A stretch of DNA of 5,399 nt from Chloroflexota bacterium. Its GTDB lineage: Bacteria > Chloroflexota > Anaerolineae > JACRMK01. Below, piece after piece: positions 5,293 through 5,399 of this stretch. The stretch covers positions 1 to 5,399 of the forward strand of contig JACQEC010000362.1 in the NCBI GenBank assembly GCA_016200765.1. Reading direction: 5' to 3'. Position 1 is the stretch's first letter, and the number at the start of each line of letters is the position of its first letter. A model generated the notes under the pieces. It saw nothing but the letters and a program-made list of their open reading frames with translations. It ran no database searches and was not told the DNA's origin. Made by a program: the position numbers and the translations under genes.

Positions 5293-5399
5293 ATGAATGA
5301 TGAACAGAAACCCAAACGCACGCGTGCGCGAACACGCAATAACCCGACCACCACTGACTTCCATCTGAGCGATGCCCTCTGGGCGGTCTTTCAACCGCT
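5293..5399 (+). CDS. Transposase N-terminus, IS5 family (DUF4096-like), truncated by window end
   Basis: The first 35 codons of a transposase are present. A basic leader (MNDEQKPKRTRARTRNNP) is followed by DFHLSDALWAVFQP, which fits the 'LSDxxWxxxxPLLP' start of the DUF4096 domain at the N-terminus of IS5-family DDE transposases. This domain helps bind the element ends; the DDE catalytic domain would lie beyond the window. ATG 5293 is the first possible start because an in-frame TGA sits at 5287-5289. No Shine-Dalgarno is seen. With only 35 residues the family call rests on one short motif plus the terminal repeat, and whether the gene is intact is unknown. Confidence 0.7.
   Translation, partial: MNDEQKPKRTRARTRNNPTTTDFHLSDALWAVFQP

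Larger units (their letters stand above)
5260..5399 (+). mobile_element. Left end of an IS5-family-like insertion sequence, truncated by the window
   Basis: A transposase gene begins at 5293, and about 33 nt before it lies GAGCCTATCCGAATAA (from 5260), which looks like the outer terminal inverted repeat of IS5-type elements. It is preceded by TTA (5257-5259), a plausible 3-bp target site. The right end lies outside the window, so neither the inverted repeat nor the target duplication can be confirmed. The boundary at 5260 is an estimate good to a few bases. Confidence 0.55.

Overview
The window is GC-rich bacterial chromosomal DNA with tightly packed genes and a repeat-rich intergenic stretch. 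The gene set, the intergenic palindromes of the type GACCCGAAGGGTTTT/AAAACCCTTCGGGTC and the C/G-rich 'CCCCTCTCCC...GGGAGAGGGG' repeats remind me of environmental Chloroflexota (Anaerolineae-like) genomes. That placement comes from memory of such repeats and is not proven by the sequence.

Layout. Positions 1-672 (+) hold the 3' part of an M28 zinc metallopeptidase whose N-terminus lies outside the window. It converges on a block of four minus-strand genes that read from right to left: a ThuA-like protein (4770-4123, GTG start), a UGT/MGT-type glycosyltransferase (4103-2901), a Gfo/Idh/MocA-family oxidoreductase (2822-1719) and an HSL-type alpha/beta hydrolase (1660-752). The gaps between them are 19, 78 and 58 nt, and no convincing internal promoter is visible. 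A good sigma70-type promoter (TTGCCA, 17 bp, TATAAT) lies just upstream of the ThuA gene, so the four are probably one operon. An inverted repeat between the convergent gene ends (689-726) may mark transcript ends.

Positions 4832-5256 contain no credible gene. They hold several families of inverted repeats, including a 33-bp perfect palindrome (5145-5177) that is repeated exactly at 1684-1716 between the oxidoreductase and hydrolase genes. From about 5260 an insertion sequence begins: a probable terminal repeat, an extended -10 promoter, and the first 35 codons of an IS5-family-like transposase that runs off the right edge.

Functionally, the operon joins a ThuA-like protein and a Gfo/Idh/MocA dehydrogenase, a pairing known from trehalose/disaccharide 3-keto metabolism (ThuA/ThuB), with a glycosyltransferase and a carboxylesterase. 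This suggests making, modifying or degrading a glycoside or acylated glycoside. The substrate cannot be read from the sequence. I see no defence system, CRISPR array, tRNA or rRNA. The least ordinary features are the repeats and the makeup of the operon.
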